Origin: CAZJVD01 sp964549505
GTDB taxonomy: Bacteria; Bdellovibrionota; UBA1018; CAZJVD01
NCBI GenBank assembly: GCA_964549505.1
Contig: CAZJVD010000003.1
Span: forward strand, 160,868-224,867
Direction of reading: 5' to 3'
DNA length: 64,000 nt
Position 1 is the first letter of the stretch; each line of letters opens with the position of its first letter. The position numbers were made by a program, and so were the translations under genes. The notes beneath the pieces were generated by a model. It was given only the letters and a program-made list of their open reading frames with translations, had not been told where the DNA came from and made no database searches. This document shows, one piece after another, positions 26,401 through 34,333 of the stretch.

Positions 26401-29091
26401 GCGACCGTGCGCACCTGGGACGCACGCGGGCGCCTCGTTACCGAGACCGATCCCAACCATACAACGACACGATGGACCTACGACGATCGTGATCGCGTCA
26501 CCTCTAAAGAACGGAAAAAGGAAGACCGGGTCCTCTCGTTGGTGACGTATCAGTACACCGATTCAAAGACGGGTGTGCTCGGATCGCGTCGGACAACGGA
26601 AACGATTCTCGGCTCTGAGAACCTTGCAATCGGGTCACGAGAAACGATGGAGTGGACCGACGGGTTTGGACGAGTTCACCGACAAGAAAAGACCGGGCCA
26701 GAGTCCACGCGTGTTGTGACTCGGTTGGATCGTTGGGACAGGGCTGGAAATCTCAGGTCTTCCTTGAAAGATCCGCAGTTTCTAACGGACGAGGATCGTG
26801 GATTTCGCACCATCGATCGTGAGGTCAACGGTCTCGGACAGATCACAAGTCTGCGCTGGCCAAAGGAGAAACGAACCCACACGTTTGCATATGACCTGGA
26901 GCCTCGTGGGTCGGCGAACGTACTCACGGTACGCGCAACGGACAGCCGAGGTCACGACCAGACGACGGTGGTCGACGCTGATGGAAATACGATCGAACAG
27001 CGGTTTCCTCGATCCGCTGGTCTCGAGCGTTTGTATGGTTTTACCTATGACGACCTGTCACGCCTTATCGGCGTTACGACGTCCGGTGATGGGATTGCAT
27101 CCAAGCAGATCACGTATTTGAGAAATGGTTTAGGTGAAGTCGCCTCAACTCGTAGCGAACAGACGGGTCTTGTCACTCGCTTCTTTGACCATCGCGGACG
27201 CTTATCCGAAAGGTATGTCGGCACCACTCGCGTGGAGAAACAAACCTACGATCGCGCGAACCGACTCCTCGAACGTGACTTCGGCGATGAGAAGCGCACG
27301 TTTTCTTATGGAACCAGCGACGCTGACAACAATGTTGGACGAGTCACGGAAGCTCAGGTCGGACTCGACACTGCTGCATTGCTTGATCGCTTTCAGTATG
27401 GCCCCTTCGGTACGGTTGTTCGTTGGGAACGCGAACATGCGGGTCAACCCGCAATGTTACAGACGTACACACTTGATTCGCTCGGACAACGCTTGACGGC
27501 CACACTGCAAGGCGATCAGCTCACCTACGCACGCGACGCTGCTGGCTTTCTGACAGGCATTCAGAGCGCTGAGTTTTCAGTAACAGGGATCTCGCACGCA
27601 GCTGATCTCAGCATTTCTGGATTTACGACGGATGATTCTGTCGACCACTGGGTGCGAACAACGACACGGACGCCTGAAACAGGGCTGGTCGAGCACTATG
27701 GCTATCAGAACAAGAAGGACGAGCGTCTCTCTCAGACCTATGGATACGACTCGGAAGAGAATCTCATCAGCGACCGTTTAGGCGATCTTCTTCCCGTGAC
27801 GTTTGACTACAGCGCCTCGTCACTGCAGCGCCTGGAAAAGTTCACGGTGGACGGGACGACCACCGACCTCACACCGGACACACGCGCCGTGGTTCGCGAT
27901 GCTTTTGGTCGAACCACCGAGGTGCCAGAAGCAGGAGTCGTGCGATGGACCAATCACCTCTTCCCTCGTGGCATCGATACAACGGCGTTTGCGTTCGACA
28001 CCACGAACACGATCGCGGCCGTGACCTCGCCTCAAGACACTGCTCTTTTCCACGGAAGTGAAGTCACGCTCCACGCTCGAGCCAGCTCCGAACCGCAGTT
28101 CGTAAAGCATCTCTTTGTCGACGGAGTCTGGGCCGGCAGCTGGAGCGGAAACCAACATCAATGGATAGCTGTGAATGCCCGACAGACACCCGTCGCTGTT
28201 CTCGCTGCGAAATCGGATTCGGGAAAGAAAGCATGGAAGGAAATTCGTTGGGGCCCGTACGGCGAACTTCTGGAAAAACCGGACAGCCTAAAGTTTCCGC
28301 TCTGGTTCGGCCTCGGTGGAGCGCAACGCGATCCCGAAACACAGACAGTGTTTTTAGGAGCCCGCAGTTACGCGCCTCAAACGAAGGAGTTTCTCAACGC
28401 TGATCCCCTTGCTCTCCGCGCTCCTGAGTCTTTTGTTACAAGCCCCATGCAGCTGGAGTTGTTTCGGTATGCCAACGACAACCCTCAACGTTTTGTCGAT
28501 CCCAGCGGCGAAAATCCGTTGGTCGTTGTGGGAGTTGCACTTGCCGGCTACTCGCTCTACCAAGAACTCAAGCCTCCTCCACAGTCCATCATCGATGCGG
28601 GCGGCATTGTTCCAAGCTATCTCCCCGAAGCGATCTTTGGTGCGGTCACTACCGGCGTTCAGGCCGCAAAGGCGGGCTGGGGCCTTGTCTCCAGTCGCAC
28701 GCTTCTCGGTGCTTCTGAGCGCACGCTGGGAGTCGAAACGGGTCGCTTCGTCCGCGATCTTCCGGACCTGCCCGAAGGCTCATTTAAAGGATCCTTCGAG
28801 GGCCATATCTTCAAAGGACCGATGTTGCCCGGAGACGTCGTGTACCAAGCACAGCGCGCCGGACAAAAAAATCCTGGAAACTTTTTTACACCTGTCAAAC
28901 CGGTCAGCTCGCAAGATGCGATTGAGTCTCTCCATCTTGGGCCTTGGAAAAACGACGCCAGTCAAATCAAAGCCTATCGCTTTACAGAACCCGTTTCTGG
29001 TTACGCCGGAAAAATTAATGGTGGATCGGGGCATCAGTTCATGGTTCCCGAGGGCGTTCCAGTTCATGAAGTACTCCAGGAGATCAAGTAG
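23422..29091 (+). CDS. Exported SpvB/FG-GAP/Rhs protein (fused TcB-TcC-like toxin cocoon)
   Basis: A 1889-residue protein. A signal peptide (HVLAAGLISGLVLSYAGA) precedes an SpvB domain (about residues 38-330; LGIEGTEVGVNDGSFRF, LGLGWNLSKSSIQRV). Six FG-GAP/VCBS calcium-type loops follow (FADLNGDGLPDLYE, LDANGDGILDLID, YGDFNGDGLVDIA, VLDVDGDGQSDWI; about 365-640). Then come a middle region and a long YD/Rhs repeat series (about 970-1590). The conserved Rhs core is at about 1645-1695 (GARSYAPQTKEFLNADPLAL ... RYANDNPQRFVDPSGEN). About 194 variable residues follow and form the presumed toxic tip. This order is that of TcB joined to TcC, which fold into a hollow cocoon. Sec export of a fused BC protein is unusual. 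Two linkers are encoded by 12-base tandem repeats. The tip may be ADP-ribosyltransferase-like, but I cannot assign it. Confidence 0.88.
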   Translation: MRPAASVLRHVLAAGLISGLVLSYAGASDQPDRALFPKGGGSSLGIEGTEVGVNDGSFRFQFEVPVPKGRNGFQPSLTLTYHSGSGENELGLGWNLSKSSIQRVARKVPRYDEQDAFSSSEFGELAPLGNDYYVPIRNPTGITIRFDREHRRWIVWLLNGERWVYATPETNGETGGAPESAHESKIYRWYLTSRTDSAGNRIEWSYRHDLSPHRYNSDSAQNGAQNIDAAPVLLLDEVRYGFVSGTPVSRITLQYDTIRTAGRVQTRAGFAQWSGESLTSISTFNRDENIGKVLLSYDKQKTDSPFLFLAQIQRHGSNDLTDTPFPATKFEYASNAADFLSDVSDLEIPSTSLIGNNPQMGLSVFADLNGDGLPDLYEQNQGSGNAAFNRGDRKFDKDFRSFSKIRLRPLPQNILLDANGDGILDLIDPYAKRPIFLNQRDQWSDVGTSGPPTGIPLAQLIRLDANGDSVLDFWDHSNGEDRCLFSNENGTWNAPETVASVEGPLRQIDAASEIFRYGDFNGDGLVDIARIGRETSYAWLSLGWCRWSQPYTLNIPDELTRFMGGNLSFLRVDDVNSDGFADWIYSGPRQIQIFLNRGDLRFATGPTITTKKETIHYSQVLDVDGDGQSDWIVCGRHASCELHSSPRSSARSSPHASPTKTKPGLLTVVSSALGPSEHIRYGTTAAFSKNSGLPFAIPVVTEKRVTDGPYPDGSVHDERISYSYNNPWWDPFFREFRGFETVLQKWLVEKASTFQRRVVSRFSTGKRARRLDLPFFETQMLRSTETLSSGDLIRFEKHENDWQPFAGLTDLAFLRKRTIRRGWRDPSLAAAGTETEIAASIQTTFGGYGQPISERRYSSGGRNLYTEWGYAGPRQRPEHEADLWLQQRISETHLGNGPGSGLSGGLSNDLGGNMTGGALPETRWVFDDPTSSEPTQVKQRIQGDLWKVDHCVRNATYTGNCDRIIDAKGEILRSFVYDPEGIHVLQEVNGESEATVRTWDARGRLVTETDPNHTTTRWTYDDRDRVTSKERKKEDRVLSLVTYQYTDSKTGVLGSRRTTETILGSENLAIGSRETMEWTDGFGRVHRQEKTGPESTRVVTRLDRWDRAGNLRSSLKDPQFLTDEDRGFRTIDREVNGLGQITSLRWPKEKRTHTFAYDLEPRGSANVLTVRATDSRGHDQTTVVDADGNTIEQRFPRSAGLERLYGFTYDDLSRLIGVTTSGDGIASKQITYLRNGLGEVASTRSEQTGLVTRFFDHRGRLSERYVGTTRVEKQTYDRANRLLERDFGDEKRTFSYGTSDADNNVGRVTEAQVGLDTAALLDRFQYGPFGTVVRWEREHAGQPAMLQTYTLDSLGQRLTATLQGDQLTYARDAAGFLTGIQSAEFSVTGISHAADLSISGFTTDDSVDHWVRTTTRTPETGLVEHYGYQNKKDERLSQTYGYDSEENLISDRLGDLLPVTFDYSASSLQRLEKFTVDGTTTDLTPDTRAVVRDAFGRTTEVPEAGVVRWTNHLFPRGIDTTAFAFDTTNTIAAVTSPQDTALFHGSEVTLHARASSEPQFVKHLFVDGVWAGSWSGNQHQWIAVNARQTPVAVLAAKSDSGKKAWKEIRWGPYGELLEKPDSLKFPLWFGLGGAQRDPETQTVFLGARSYAPQTKEFLNADPLALRAPESFVTSPMQLELFRYANDNPQRFVDPSGENPLVVVGVALAGYSLYQELKPPPQSIIDAGGIVPSYLPEAIFGAVTTGVQAAKAGWGLVSSRTLLGASERTLGVETGRFVRDLPDLPEGSFKGSFEGHIFKGPMLPGDVVYQAQRAGQKNPGNFFTPVKPVSSQDAIESLHLGPWKNDASQIKAYRFTEPVSGYAGKINGGSGHQFMVPEGVPVHEVLQEIK
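25348..25395 (+). repeat. Four tandem 12-bp coding repeats in an interdomain linker
   Basis: Four in-frame copies of a 12-base unit (C-R-C-K-C-A-T-C-W-S-C-C pattern) encode HSSP-RSSA-RSSP-HASP. The run separates the last FG-GAP blade from the middle domain of the Rhs protein. Unit length divisible by three preserves frame on expansion or contraction. Confidence 0.7.
26122..26157 (+). repeat. Three tandem 12-bp coding repeats in a Gly-rich linker
   Basis: Three 12-base units (GGCCTCAGTGGC, GGCCTCAGTAAT, GACCTCGGTGGT) encode GLSG-GLSN-DLGG within a flexible stretch before the Rhs repeats. This is the second 12-base coding repeat in the same gene. Confidence 0.6.
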
Positions 29092-29097
29092 GTAACG

Positions 29098-29463
29098 ATG
29101 TATCAAGTGACATTTACAAACATCATGGAGATTCGAATGGGATCACCTTTCAACATTGCTGACGTCGATGTGAAAGGTGGCTTCTTTCCGAAAAGTGGCT
29201 TCACGGACTTTCAGGACAAGTTCGCAGTCAGTCAGGATGGGCGCGTCTGCTATTTTGTTCTTTGGGAAGTAGCTCAAGACAACACACCCGGTTTTCGTAT
29301 GTTGCGCGTTTCTGACCACGACCAGACGGCCACGACATCCGACAGATTCTCAGGATGTTGCGAAGAGCTTTCGTTTTTACCAGGCGGCACCGATGGGGTT
29401 CAGATTAAGATCTGGGAAAGCGGAAAAGAGACGCGCACCGAACGTGTCACGGCCTTCTCGTGA
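29098..29463 (+). CDS. Probable cognate immunity protein
   Basis: A 121-residue cytoplasmic protein with no signal peptide, starting six bases after the stop of the Rhs toxin-like gene. Such a small, leaderless gene immediately downstream of a polymorphic toxin is the standard position for an immunity gene. The sequence (FTNIMEIRMGSPFNIADVDV, then DKFAVSQDGRVCYFVLW and SGCCEELSFL) resembles families I associate with polymorphic toxin immunity, but I cannot name one with confidence. Start: the ATG at 29098 keeps the EIRMGSP block. An ATG at 29137 has a better GGAG six bases upstream and is identical in context to the start at 20815, so a 108-residue form is also possible. Confidence 0.7.
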   Translation: MYQVTFTNIMEIRMGSPFNIADVDVKGGFFPKSGFTDFQDKFAVSQDGRVCYFVLWEVAQDNTPGFRMLRVSDHDQTATTSDRFSGCCEELSFLPGGTDGVQIKIWESGKETRTERVTAFS

Positions 29464-29469
29464 AGCCGG

Positions 29470-31155
29470 CTACCAGTCCACCATGTCTCCACCCTGCATA
29501 CCAACCGGCGTGTAACGCCGTGACCAGGCTTCGATAGCGTCGCCGCTCAAGCCAAGATCAGGAAGCTTTTCAAACTTCGGCAAAGTGCGCGCGAGAACAC
29601 GCCGTGCCTCTTGTCGTTTGAAAACCATGAGCGCGGATGCAGGACAGGTGTACCAAGGCCCCGAGACTTCCTTGCCTATCAATCGAAAAACACTGCCTTG
29701 AGGCTGCTGCTCGATCAATAAACATCCCTCCTGCTCAAAACGCGGGCTCGGCTTTGTCATGTGTAACAGAAACCTTTCGCTCGCCTTGCAGGTCGGACCC
29801 TGCTCCACCCAAAGCAGAGGAAACTGCGACGGAATCTTGGAGTCCACCGTGATTTTCTCACGGCCACGATAGGCGAAAAACCCATAGGCCAACGTTCTGC
29901 CATCCACACTCGCTAAACGAACACTCATCGGCCGAACGGGTGTGACCACGGCACAAGGTGCCGGACGCTGTGAACGCACAACCTCACTAACCTGCTCGTA
30001 CGTTTGACTGTACCGCCACAAGTCACCCCACCCTGCTCGGGCGGTGAGAACCACATTGGTAATGACAACCAGCGCACCGACCGCACCCAGAACCGGACCG
30101 ACACGTTTCGTAAGTTTGCGTTCCAACCAGGGCCTTAGATGCATCCAACCACGAACACCGGCAATCAAAAGAAGGGGTTCCCACGGAGCCATGAAGCGCG
30201 CTTCTTTATGACCGATAAGAAGGTGAGCGGTACCGTAGAGCGCGAGACCGAGAGCCCAGGGAGCCGACGCGCGGCTCTTGAAACTCCTTGCGACACCCCA
30301 TACGACCGACGGAACTCCCACGAGAAGAACTGGAAAAAGCCACGGTAAGTAGCGACCGCGAAAGAAATCCCAGTATGCCGTTAGCGGCTGTGTTCCGTAG
30401 AGATCCTTTCCGTGAGTCGTAAAAACATTGTACTGGAGATACATCCAGAGACTTTCATAGGGACGGCCATAGTAGTGCCAGTCGGCAATGCCACCGACGA
30501 CAAATCCGCTGCAGGCACCGACAAGGATCATCAGCCGTCGACGAAAACGGCCTTCGCTCGAGTCCAAGGCAAAACCGACTCCGAGTCCGAGCGCTAAAAC
30601 ACCCACCGAATACTTGCCGACAAAGATCCCGGCAAGAGCGACACCCGCAAGAAACCACCATCCTCGTACCCACGCCCCAAGTGCGATCCAAGTAAAGACG
30701 ATCGCAAGATGTTCCTGACTCGGACGAACCGCATCGCCCACCCAGAACCAGAGGGCGGTCGCAAGAAACAAGAACAGATTTTTCCGCTCACCGATCCAGC
30801 TTGAACGCGCGACCGAGAAGATTCCCCAGACACCCAGCAGATCAAAAAACAATGTAACCGCGCGAACACACCAAAGGCGCGAAACCACGTCACTACCACT
30901 CAAACGATCGGAGAACAGGATGACTTTGGAGAGCAGCCACGGCCACGACAGGTTTCGAAGATGGAGACTGAACACTTCGTTGAAACTCGCGACACCGTTA
31001 GCGAGAAAGTTTCCGATCTCGACCGTGTGATACCACTCGTCGGGATGTCCCCAACTCGCAGTCGTCCAGACCGCGATCCATCTCGCGAAAAGAGAAAAAC
31101 CTAGAACCCAGAAGAAAACGCGACTTTCAAACGGTTTTCGAAAAAACGGCGCGAT
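29470..31155 (-). CDS. GT22-like multi-membrane-span glycosyltransferase with non-canonical start
   Basis: An integral membrane protein with about ten hydrophobic spans and the GT22 (Alg9/PIG-B-like mannosyltransferase) hallmark HKEARF (in LIGHKEARFMAPW). The block GIADWHYYGRPYES corresponds to the family D-x-x-F-Y-G. These enzymes use polyprenyl-phosphate-linked sugars. The only canonical start (GTG, 30975) would remove the first membrane helix and the catalytic-loop motif SWGHPDEWYH, both clearly encoded upstream in the same frame. The frame is open back to a TAG at 31165-31167. An ATC codon at 31155 lies six bases after AGGAG, giving 561 residues and a 29-base overlap with the upstream methyltransferase gene. 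I report this longer form; a programmed frameshift or coupled reinitiation is the alternative. Confidence 0.65.
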   Translation of the reverse strand: MAPFFRKPFESRVFFWVLGFSLFARWIAVWTTASWGHPDEWYHTVEIGNFLANGVASFNEVFSLHLRNLSWPWLLSKVILFSDRLSGSDVVSRLWCVRAVTLFFDLLGVWGIFSVARSSWIGERKNLFLFLATALWFWVGDAVRPSQEHLAIVFTWIALGAWVRGWWFLAGVALAGIFVGKYSVGVLALGLGVGFALDSSEGRFRRRLMILVGACSGFVVGGIADWHYYGRPYESLWMYLQYNVFTTHGKDLYGTQPLTAYWDFFRGRYLPWLFPVLLVGVPSVVWGVARSFKSRASAPWALGLALYGTAHLLIGHKEARFMAPWEPLLLIAGVRGWMHLRPWLERKLTKRVGPVLGAVGALVVITNVVLTARAGWGDLWRYSQTYEQVSEVVRSQRPAPCAVVTPVRPMSVRLASVDGRTLAYGFFAYRGREKITVDSKIPSQFPLLWVEQGPTCKASERFLLHMTKPSPRFEQEGCLLIEQQPQGSVFRLIGKEVSGPWYTCPASALMVFKRQEARRVLARTLPKFEKLPDLGLSGDAIEAWSRRYTPVGMQGGDMVDW

Positions 31156-31855
31156 ATTGCGCTCCTAACGGTAGACGACACAACGTACGTTCGACTCTTC
31201 CAAAAATCGGAATGCGCGCGAGCCGTGGTGGAATCAAGTTGATGAAATCATGCTCCGTACTCAAAAATCCATTCGATTCGAAAAGCGACCGTGTTTCGCT
31301 TGAAAAGAGAAGACTCACGTCTTTATCAAACGGACACGTCCGCACGATCCACTGGCTCGCGGGGTTGAGCGGGTTATGTTCAAAAACAACCACACGACCG
31401 TTTGGAGCGAGAAACTTAGAGAGACTCCGAATAAGGCTCACGCGCTCCGTTGGATCAACATGATGAAGAACATTGAAGAGTAAGATCAGCTCAAACTGGC
31501 GATCACTAAAAGGAATAGCCTCGAGCTGTGGAACAAATCGAACATGTTCCTGACGTTGAAAGTGCCCGTGCTGAAGCATGAGTGCTGCCTCTTCAAGCGT
31601 CTCTGTAGACTCGTCCACACCGGTGTAAGTCGCAAAACTTCCCGTTTTCCAAAGACGCTCAAAAACACGTCCATGCCCACACCCAAAATCCAGGACGCGC
31701 ACCGAAGAGCTCTGAAAACCCCAGCGGTTCAAGCCACTCACAACAAAGCGAACTTTCTGTTCGACGAACTCATCGCTCTTCAGCCCGAGCGGAAGGTTCC
31801 GGTTGTGGACGTCGACATAACTGGTACGAAACTGATCAAACGGACGAGACTTCAT
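31127..31855 (-). CDS. Class I SAM-dependent methyltransferase
   Basis: A 242-residue soluble methyltransferase. Motif I is VRVLDFGCGHGRVFERL (about residues 47-63), followed by the acidic ribose-binding residue in YTGVDEST and the motif IV/V segment FELILLFNVLHHV (about residue 125), with a post-core GRVVVFEHNP strand. The pattern fits the Methyltransf_11/25 group acting on small molecules, sugars or lipids. It overlaps the start region of the GT22-like gene downstream, so the pair may modify and build the same glycan; this is inference. No clear ribosome site precedes the ATG at 31855. Confidence 0.85.
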   Translation of the reverse strand: MKSRPFDQFRTSYVDVHNRNLPLGLKSDEFVEQKVRFVVSGLNRWGFQSSSVRVLDFGCGHGRVFERLWKTGSFATYTGVDESTETLEEAALMLQHGHFQRQEHVRFVPQLEAIPFSDRQFELILLFNVLHHVDPTERVSLIRSLSKFLAPNGRVVVFEHNPLNPASQWIVRTCPFDKDVSLLFSSETRSLFESNGFLSTEHDFINLIPPRLARIPIFGRVERTLCRLPLGAQYRAVFSKTV

Positions 31856-31993
31856 GTTGTTTCAAATGTTTAACAAAAGCGCGAACGACTGACCATCCGC
31901 GTTTACCGAAAGTCCGACCAAACCACTTCGTCATCATCCTGACAGTCAAAAAACATCAGCACCTGACCGATGAGCAAGATGGCGTAGAGACTG

Positions 31994-34333
31994 ATGAAAT
32001 CGAGAATGTGGTTATTCCAACTTCCTATCCTAGCCGCGTGCTTGCTCGGCTTTGAAATCGTCCGTGAAGGCGAGAACGGAAACCTACGCTCACAGTTCGT
32101 GCGAGAAACACTCTTTCAACCACTGAAGTCCTTGTCGGGAAAGTTTACGGATCTCAAATTCGCAGCACGCGGTGTACAGCAGCCCAAAAGAAAAGTCGTC
32201 ATTGTTGGTATCGATGAAGCCAGTGTTGCTGAGTACGGACGATGGCCATGGGCACGCGACACGATCGCTGCCCTGATCGAAAAGGTTTTCGCAGCAGGCG
32301 CATCCGTTGTCGGGCTCGATATGTTCTTTCCGGAACCTGACGACCGCGTTCCGTCACAACTCGCAGCCGCCCTACGCCAGTACGGATTGAGCCATCTCGT
32401 TGCACAAGCACAAACCGATCCCGTCCTCGCCCGCACGATCGCAAAGCATCGCGATCGCCTCGTTCTTGCATGGATGACCGAAAGTCCATGCCAACCGTCC
32501 ATCACATCCAAAGAAGAATGTCCTGTACTCAATCCCGACGCGATCGCGAGTCACGCCAAGTCGCTTGGCCACTTTGCGATCACAGGTCCAAGTCCAGCCG
32601 CTGGAGCGCGCGCGGATGCCACCCCCGTCATGAGTGCCGTTACGGTCACATCCAATCTCGATTCACTTAATACTGCCGCTCGCTTCGCAGGTTTCGTCAA
32701 CAGCTGGGCTGATGCTGACGGAGTCAACCGTCGTACCGCTCCGATACTCTTGGTCGATGGCGTTCCTTATCCTTCGTTGGCTCTCGAAGTCGCACGTGTT
32801 GCTCTCAATGAAGACGTCGCCGTGGATTGGAACGAGAACCTAACCATCAAAGCGATTCGCCTCGCGAAGTCTCGACGTGCACTTCCTGTGTCGCCACTCG
32901 GGGCGATCGACCCAAACTTTCGAGGTCCGTCGTTCACGTATCCCTATGTCTCTGCAGCACAAATTTTCGAAGAGGGCACTAGCGTAAACGTCGGCATCAA
33001 TCGTGAGCTAGCCTCAACCAAAGATTCTGTGTTTAAGGACGCCGTTGTCCTCATAGGTGCTGCGGCCGTAGGCCTCTATGACATGCGCGCGTTTCCATTC
33101 GACGCCAATGTTCCAGGTGTCGAAGGTCACGCTACAATTGTCGACAACATTATTTCGGGAGATCTCATTCGTTCGACAGCGTCCGGCGAAGGACGTTTTT
33201 GGATTTTTCTTCTCCTGAGTCTTGGGGCAGCTGCGCTTGCAGTCGGTTTGCAGTTCCTCCGGCCCTTAGCTGCACTCGGAGCGTTTGCGGGTCTCATCCT
33301 GATTTTTGGTTACATCGACTTCGTGGTCCTGTTCCGTGGCGCACTCATCAACTGGGACACATCGTTCGTCTATGTCGAATGGTTCGGAGTCTTCCTAGTT
33401 GCGATCGCCGCAAAGATGGTCCTTGAAGAACAGCAGAAAAAGTTCATCTACTCGGCGTTTGGTCGGTACGTTTCACCGAAGATGGTCGACTCGATTGTTC
33501 GCGATCCATCACGTCTGTCACTGGGAGGCGAAAAGAAGGAACTCACGATTCTCTTCTCCGATATCCGAGGTTTCACGACCCTTTCGGAGAAAATGGAAGC
33601 GCGCTTCCTGTCACGCTTTCTCAATCAATACCTGGGTGCAATGACTGATATTGTCGTCGACGAAAATCAAGGCACGCTCGACAAGTACATCGGTGACGCC
33701 ATCATGGCTTTCTGGGGGGCACCGCTCTCACAACCTGATCACGCCGCGCTTGCTTGCCAAGCAGCCGTACGGATGATGAAGCGACTCCATGAACTTCGAC
33801 CGACATTTCAAAAGGAGTTTGGTATCCATGTCGACGCCGGCATCGGCATTGACTCCGGTAGCGTCAGTGTCGGAAACATGGGATCAGCAAAGAACTTCAA
33901 CTACACAGTGATCGGCGATCACGTCAACCTGGCTTCCCGCCTCGAAGGTCTGACTAAACCCTATGGCGTTTCGATCGTCACCACACGACAAACACTCGAA
34001 CAGATTCGTGCCAGTGGAAAACCGGTTCCTGCCCATCGTGTTCTCGACAAAGTGCGAGTTAAAGGAAAAACACAGGTAGTCGAAGTCATTCAGATCCTGG
34101 ATCACGATATCTCAGAGCGTGCTCTTGAGATTTTCGAAAAGGGTCGCGAGCTGTACGAACAGATGAAGTGGGATGACGCGATTGAAAAATTCGAAGCGGC
34201 CGACGAGCTCATGCGTCCCGAACTCGATTCGAGCGACGGTCCGTGCAAGATGTTCATCGAGCGCTGTCAAACGTTCCGACAAACGCCACCCGCCAGCGAT
34301 TGGGACGGCAGCTGGGAAATGACGAGCAAATGA
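31994..34333 (+). CDS. CHASE2-domain class III adenylate cyclase
   Basis: A 779-residue membrane receptor cyclase. After an N-terminal helix (LFQLPILAACLLGFEIV) comes a large periplasmic CHASE2 sensor (about residues 45-395; VVIVGIDEASVAEYGRWPW, VGLDMFFPEPD). Three membrane spans follow (about 400-480), then the catalytic domain. Metal-binding aspartates are in FSDIRGF (D523) and GDAIMAFWG (D568). The substrate lysine is K564. The second specificity position is Thr (T638, in NYTVIGD), the class IIIb pattern associated with ATP rather than GTP. The transition-state residues N645 and R649 (HVNLASR) are present, so it should be active. A TPR-like tail ends the protein. Its stop overlaps the start of a cyclic-nucleotide-binding protein by four bases. 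Confidence 0.92.
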   Translation: MKSRMWLFQLPILAACLLGFEIVREGENGNLRSQFVRETLFQPLKSLSGKFTDLKFAARGVQQPKRKVVIVGIDEASVAEYGRWPWARDTIAALIEKVFAAGASVVGLDMFFPEPDDRVPSQLAAALRQYGLSHLVAQAQTDPVLARTIAKHRDRLVLAWMTESPCQPSITSKEECPVLNPDAIASHAKSLGHFAITGPSPAAGARADATPVMSAVTVTSNLDSLNTAARFAGFVNSWADADGVNRRTAPILLVDGVPYPSLALEVARVALNEDVAVDWNENLTIKAIRLAKSRRALPVSPLGAIDPNFRGPSFTYPYVSAAQIFEEGTSVNVGINRELASTKDSVFKDAVVLIGAAAVGLYDMRAFPFDANVPGVEGHATIVDNIISGDLIRSTASGEGRFWIFLLLSLGAAALAVGLQFLRPLAALGAFAGLILIFGYIDFVVLFRGALINWDTSFVYVEWFGVFLVAIAAKMVLEEQQKKFIYSAFGRYVSPKMVDSIVRDPSRLSLGGEKKELTILFSDIRGFTTLSEKMEARFLSRFLNQYLGAMTDIVVDENQGTLDKYIGDAIMAFWGAPLSQPDHAALACQAAVRMMKRLHELRPTFQKEFGIHVDAGIGIDSGSVSVGNMGSAKNFNYTVIGDHVNLASRLEGLTKPYGVSIVTTRQTLEQIRASGKPVPAHRVLDKVRVKGKTQVVEVIQILDHDISERALEIFEKGRELYEQMKWDDAIEKFEAADELMRPELDSSDGPCKMFIERCQTFRQTPPASDWDGSWEMTSK

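Noticed and set aside
28409..29095. Plus-strand 228-residue frame overlapping the end of the Rhs protein, considered as a separate toxin
   Set aside because: It is out of frame with the Rhs core, rich in Arg, Ser and Leu, and has no ribosome site. The in-frame Rhs tip explains this region.
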